Assembly (NCBI RefSeq): GCF_022846435.1
Contig: NZ_AP025627.1
Coordinates: 3,072,001-3,136,000, forward strand
Direction of reading: 5' to 3'
DNA from: Parageobacillus sp. KH3-4
GTDB taxonomy: Bacteria > Bacillota > Bacilli > Bacillales > Anoxybacillaceae
DNA: 64,000 nt
Part shown: positions 60,892 to 64,000 of the stretch, one piece after another
Layout of the letters: every line of letters begins with the position of its first letter
How positions within the stretch are numbered: the first letter of the stretch is position 1
Translations under genes and position numbers: made by a program
Notes under the pieces: model-generated
What the model was told of the DNA's origin: nothing
Seen by the model: only the letters and a program-made list of their open reading frames with translations
Database searches by the model: none

Positions 60892-62962
60892 AATGTTTAA
60901 CCTCATTTCCTCCATTTCTTGGAATGTAAGGCGATTCTTTTAACGGCACATGTTTATTTTGCAATACTTTCACCCACATATTGACGCATGAAATCAGCAT
61001 CGCGATCACGACAAGCATAAAAATGGCACATAATGTTGCATCAATATAGTCGTTCATAATAATTTGTCGCATTTGCGCTTCATTGGTTGCAGGTGCCAAT
61101 ATTTTCCCTTGATTTAATTCATTTTTAAACATATCGGCATGAGATAGAAAGCCAATTTTTGGATCGCTGTGGAACAGCTTTTGGCACCCGGCTGTCATTG
61201 TTACGACTAAAAGCCATGTCGTTGGAATCAACGTCACCCACACATAGGCTTTTTTGCCCATTTTGAACAGCACCGTCGTGCCGAATAACAGCGCAATTCC
61301 TGCGAGCATTTGGTTGGCAATGCCGAAAAGCGGCCACAACGTATTAATACCGCCAAGAGGATCGACTACCCCTTGATATAAGAAATAGCCCCAAGCCAAT
61401 ACACATAATGTCGTCGCAATAATATTGGAAACTAACGAATCCGTTTTTCCAAGCGGCTTATAGAAATGGCCGAGAATATCTTGAATCATAAAGCGTCCAA
61501 CGCGCGTGCCCGCGTCAATTGTCGTTAAAATAAAGAGGGCTTCAAACAAAATCGCAAAATGGTACCAGAACGCCATTAATGTTTTTCCACCAATTACATT
61601 GGAAAGAATGACAGCCATTCCAATCGCTAGCGTCGGCGCTCCGCCAGTCCGCGATAAAATCGTTTGCTCACCGACATCTTTAGCAAGTGCTGTAAGCATG
61701 TCAGGCGTAACAGTGAATCCCCACGAAGACACGACTTTTGCCGCTTGCACCACATCTTGCCCAATCACCGCAGCCGGGCTGTTAATCGCAAAATAGGCTC
61801 CAGGAGTTAACACACACGCAGCGACAAGCGCCATAATCGCTACGAACGATTCCATCAGCATTGCCCCATACCCGATTGGACGAGCGTGGCTTTCTGTTTC
61901 AATCATTTTCGGAGTTGTGCCAGATGAAACGAGCGCATGGAATCCAGACACCGCACCGCAGGCAATCGTAATAAACAGAAACGGGAATAAGTCCCCGGCA
62001 AACACCGGGCCAGTGCCATCGACAAATTTCGTCAACGCTGGCATTTGCAAATCAGGTGCAACCACTAAAATTCCTAGCGCTAGCCCAACAATCGTTCCGA
62101 TTTTTAAAAACGTGCTCAAATAGTCGCGCGGCGCGAGCAGTAGCCATACCGGTAATGCCGATGCGACAAACCCGTAAATAATCATCAAAATTGCAATTGT
62201 CTCGCCTTTTAATGTAAATATTTTCGCCAACGTCGGGTGTTCAGCGACATGCTGGCCAGCTACCAAAGAAACAATCAGGAGCACAAACCCGATCAAAGAT
62301 GCTTCCGCAACGCGCCCGGGACGAATAAAGCGCATGTAAATTCCCATCAAAATCGCAATTGGAATCGTTGCGGCAATCGTAAACATTCCCCATGGGCTTC
62401 CTACAAGCGCTTTCACAACAACCAACGCTAAAACAGCTAATAAAATAATCATGATTCCTAAAATGCCAAGAGATGCAACAAACCCTGTAACTGGGCCAAT
62501 TTCTTCCTTCACCATCTCGCCAAGCGATTTGCCGTTGCGCCGCATCGATGCGAATAAAATAATAAAATCCTGGACTGCTCCGCCTAAAACAACGCCGATA
62601 ATAATCCAAAGCGTTCCCGGCAAATATCCCATTTGCGCCGCTAAAATCGGTCCGACAAGCGGCCCGGCGCCGGCGATTGCCGCAAAATGATGTCCGAATA
62701 ATACCCATTTGTTTGTCGGGACATAATCTTTTCCGTCATTAAACACTTCCGCAGGCGTTTTGCGGTTGTCGTCAAGTCCAAACACTTTGCGAGCGATAAA
62801 TTTGCTATAAAAACGATACGCTACGGCATACGTACATACAGCAGCGACAATTAACCAAATCGCATTCACCGTCTCGCCACGGCTTAATGCGAGAACTGCA
62901 AATCCTACTGCCCCGAGTGCAGAAATAAGCCCCCAAAGCAAGACCGATTTTAATCCTTTCAC
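60884..62962 (-). CDS. cstA: carbon starvation protein CstA
   Basis: Membrane carrier of 692 residues with about 16-18 helices, CstA family. N-terminal KFIARKVFGLDDNRKTPAEV, GHHFAAIAGAGPLVGPILAA near residues 90-109, and SGFHALVSSGTTPKMIE near 340. It takes up pyruvate or peptides in known members. GTG start at 62962 with AAAGGAGGAG RBS. Operon cstA-ybdD. Confidence 0.92.
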   Translation of the reverse strand: MKGLKSVLLWGLISALGAVGFAVLALSRGETVNAIWLIVAAVCTYAVAYRFYSKFIARKVFGLDDNRKTPAEVFNDGKDYVPTNKWVLFGHHFAAIAGAGPLVGPILAAQMGYLPGTLWIIIGVVLGGAVQDFIILFASMRRNGKSLGEMVKEEIGPVTGFVASLGILGIMIILLAVLALVVVKALVGSPWGMFTIAATIPIAILMGIYMRFIRPGRVAEASLIGFVLLIVSLVAGQHVAEHPTLAKIFTLKGETIAILMIIYGFVASALPVWLLLAPRDYLSTFLKIGTIVGLALGILVVAPDLQMPALTKFVDGTGPVFAGDLFPFLFITIACGAVSGFHALVSSGTTPKMIETESHARPIGYGAMLMESFVAIMALVAACVLTPGAYFAINSPAAVIGQDVVQAAKVVSSWGFTVTPDMLTALAKDVGEQTILSRTGGAPTLAIGMAVILSNVIGGKTLMAFWYHFAILFEALFILTTIDAGTRVGRFMIQDILGHFYKPLGKTDSLVSNIIATTLCVLAWGYFLYQGVVDPLGGINTLWPLFGIANQMLAGIALLFGTTVLFKMGKKAYVWVTLIPTTWLLVVTMTAGCQKLFHSDPKIGFLSHADMFKNELNQGKILAPATNEAQMRQIIMNDYIDATLCAIFMLVVIAMLISCVNMWVKVLQNKHVPLKESPYIPRNGGNEVKHYA

Positions 62963-63917
62963 ACCTTCTCCTCCTTTGTTGTTCGTTCAAGTTCACTACA
63001 TTAATAATTATATTAACTATTCTGAAAAATTTAAAGAATTATTTTTTTACTGAATATGATAATATTGGCTGATAATTAGCTATCAATCTTCCACCTTTAA
63101 ACGAATTGTACATTGGCTTCTTTTTGTTCTTTTTAAACAGGGAAAGAGGCAAGTTCCCCACTCCGACCTGCGTAATCCGGTAATAAAATAGGTGATAGCC
63201 GAATGAAAAACAGAATCGCACAGTTCGCAAAAAATGTTACTAAAGTTAACCATTAAGGGAGGTAGGTTTTCCAACGAAACAATCAAGCAAATTATTTTAG
63301 AAAAGAGTTAGGGAACGTGAAGACAGCAGAACAGTGGTTGCGGAGCATTGCATTACCTGGATTGGCCAACTTCTCAATAAAAAATATTTCAAAATCACCT
63401 GCTTATTTGTCGGAATTGCTCATTAACGTACAATCGCGATTCAATGAAGCGATTCGCTTAAGCCCTTTAGGAAACAACAAAAAGTGATGATGCCGTTGAT
63501 TTCCAAACAGTTAATGTTCTATCTATGTTTGTACTTTTACGCATGTGGAATGCAGCAACAGAGGCAGAAGTGGGACAGCCCCTACTCCTTTCTCCCTTTT
63601 GTGTTTTCCGCTTATTTCGTCACGATCAGTCTTATGTATTCCGCGCATATTGAAATTTTCAGAATCGTTTTGGACCTATTTAGTTCCCAATGCTTTTTGT
63701 CATTCCTGGGATACGCACGGATTGTTGTTTCAATTGTTGTTACTAAAATTTCGCGGTTCTTGCAAATGAGAATTTCTTGTTCGAAAAGCATTTCTTTTTG
63801 TGCCCGAATAAAAAACAGTTGAATTTACCGACGTTTTATTATATGATTGTACCAGCAACAACAAAATACTATATATTGTGTTTGTTTCTAAAAAACACAA
63901 CTAAATATAGTATAAAA
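62963..63917. other. decayed region upstream of cstA
   Basis: No clear gene. It contains the cstA promoter zone, a 56-codon frame MKTAEQWLRSIALPGLANFS to SPLGNNKK from GTG 63317 to 63487 without a good RBS, and hydrophobic frames in two phases (63484-63822) that may be remnants of one membrane gene. Nothing is recognised. Confidence 0.4.
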
Positions 63918-64000
63918 ACCGCAAGCAATGGTGTCCATCCGGACTTAATAGGGAATCTGGTGAGAATCCAGAACTGCCCCCGCAACTGTATGTGTGGACG
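63918..64000 (+). promoter_or_regulatory. cobalamin riboswitch, 5' part
   Basis: Contains TTAATAGGGAATCTGGTGAG, then AATCCAGAACTGCCCCCGCA and ACTGTA, the conserved B12-box order. A promoter-like TTGTTT-N18-TATAGT stands at 63882-63911. The rest and the controlled gene lie beyond the window. Confidence 0.93.

Noticed and set aside
1-64000. CRISPR array, complete IS element, prophage or rRNA operon
   Set aside because: No regular repeat-spacer series, transposase gene with ends, phage gene block or rRNA sequence was found.

Overview
This 64 kb window comes from the chromosome of a thermophilic, endospore-forming member of the Bacillaceae, most likely Parageobacillus or Geobacillus. The evidence is the long collinear match to the dat-sspB-yhe-yha-hpr-trpP-serC-hit-ecs-hem-yhg-yhf part of the Bacillus subtilis map, the moderate GC content, A/T-rich RBS-led short intergenic spaces, and sporulation genes (an alpha/beta-type SASP, YhaL, a YjcZ-type peptide, YheC/YheD ATP-grasp proteins). 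The assignment to a genus is inference; no search was run.

Layout. 1-3.5 kb: 3' end of D-amino-acid aminotransferase (dat) and a three-gene ABC importer with an ABC_sub_bind lipoprotein. 3.6-6.4 kb: lcfB (with a FadR operator), yhfI and the 45-residue yhfH. 6.5-13.1 kb: hemEHY-yhgD-yhgE, with matching inverted repeats in front of yhgD and yhgE. 13.4-17.5 kb: a permease, hmoB and ecsAB. 17.9-23.3 kb: hit, prsA, small membrane proteins, yhaI, hpr(scoC), trpP with a TRAP-type leader, serC, yhaL. 23.8-32.1 kb: yhaM, yhaQP, yhzC, hemZ, yhaX, yheA, yheB. 32.2-36.9 kb: a tight operon of four ATP-grasp paralogues behind a likely mother-cell sporulation promoter. 37-44.7 kb: a PucR-type regulator, msmX, a SASP gene with a tRNA-like leader, the tcyABC cystine importer and a CorC/HlyC-type membrane protein.

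44.9-52.5 kb is one thiamin operon under a transcription-terminating TPP riboswitch: tenA-ykoE-ykoD-ykoC-tenI-thiO-thiS-thiG-thiF. It joins thiazole synthesis, HMP salvage and an ECF-type precursor importer. 52.8-63 kb is a looser region: an RlmI-type methyltransferase, an MFS exporter, a broken ABC transporter tail, bstA, a serine-hydrolase of beta-lactamase fold, an oligo-1,6-glucosidase with a cre-like site, a ketopantoate reductase and cstA-ybdD. The last kilobase is decayed sequence followed by the first half of a cobalamin riboswitch running off the end of the window.

The least explained items are the tRNA-like fold ending in CCA that lies between a sigma-G-type promoter and the SASP start codon (40.4 kb); the four-gene ATP-grasp operon; a highly structured 160-bp intergenic element at 30.3 kb; a short peptide with a double-glycine end next to a one-helix peptide at 27.4-27.6 kb; and a terminator without an obvious gene, plus degenerate repeats, between ecsA and hit.
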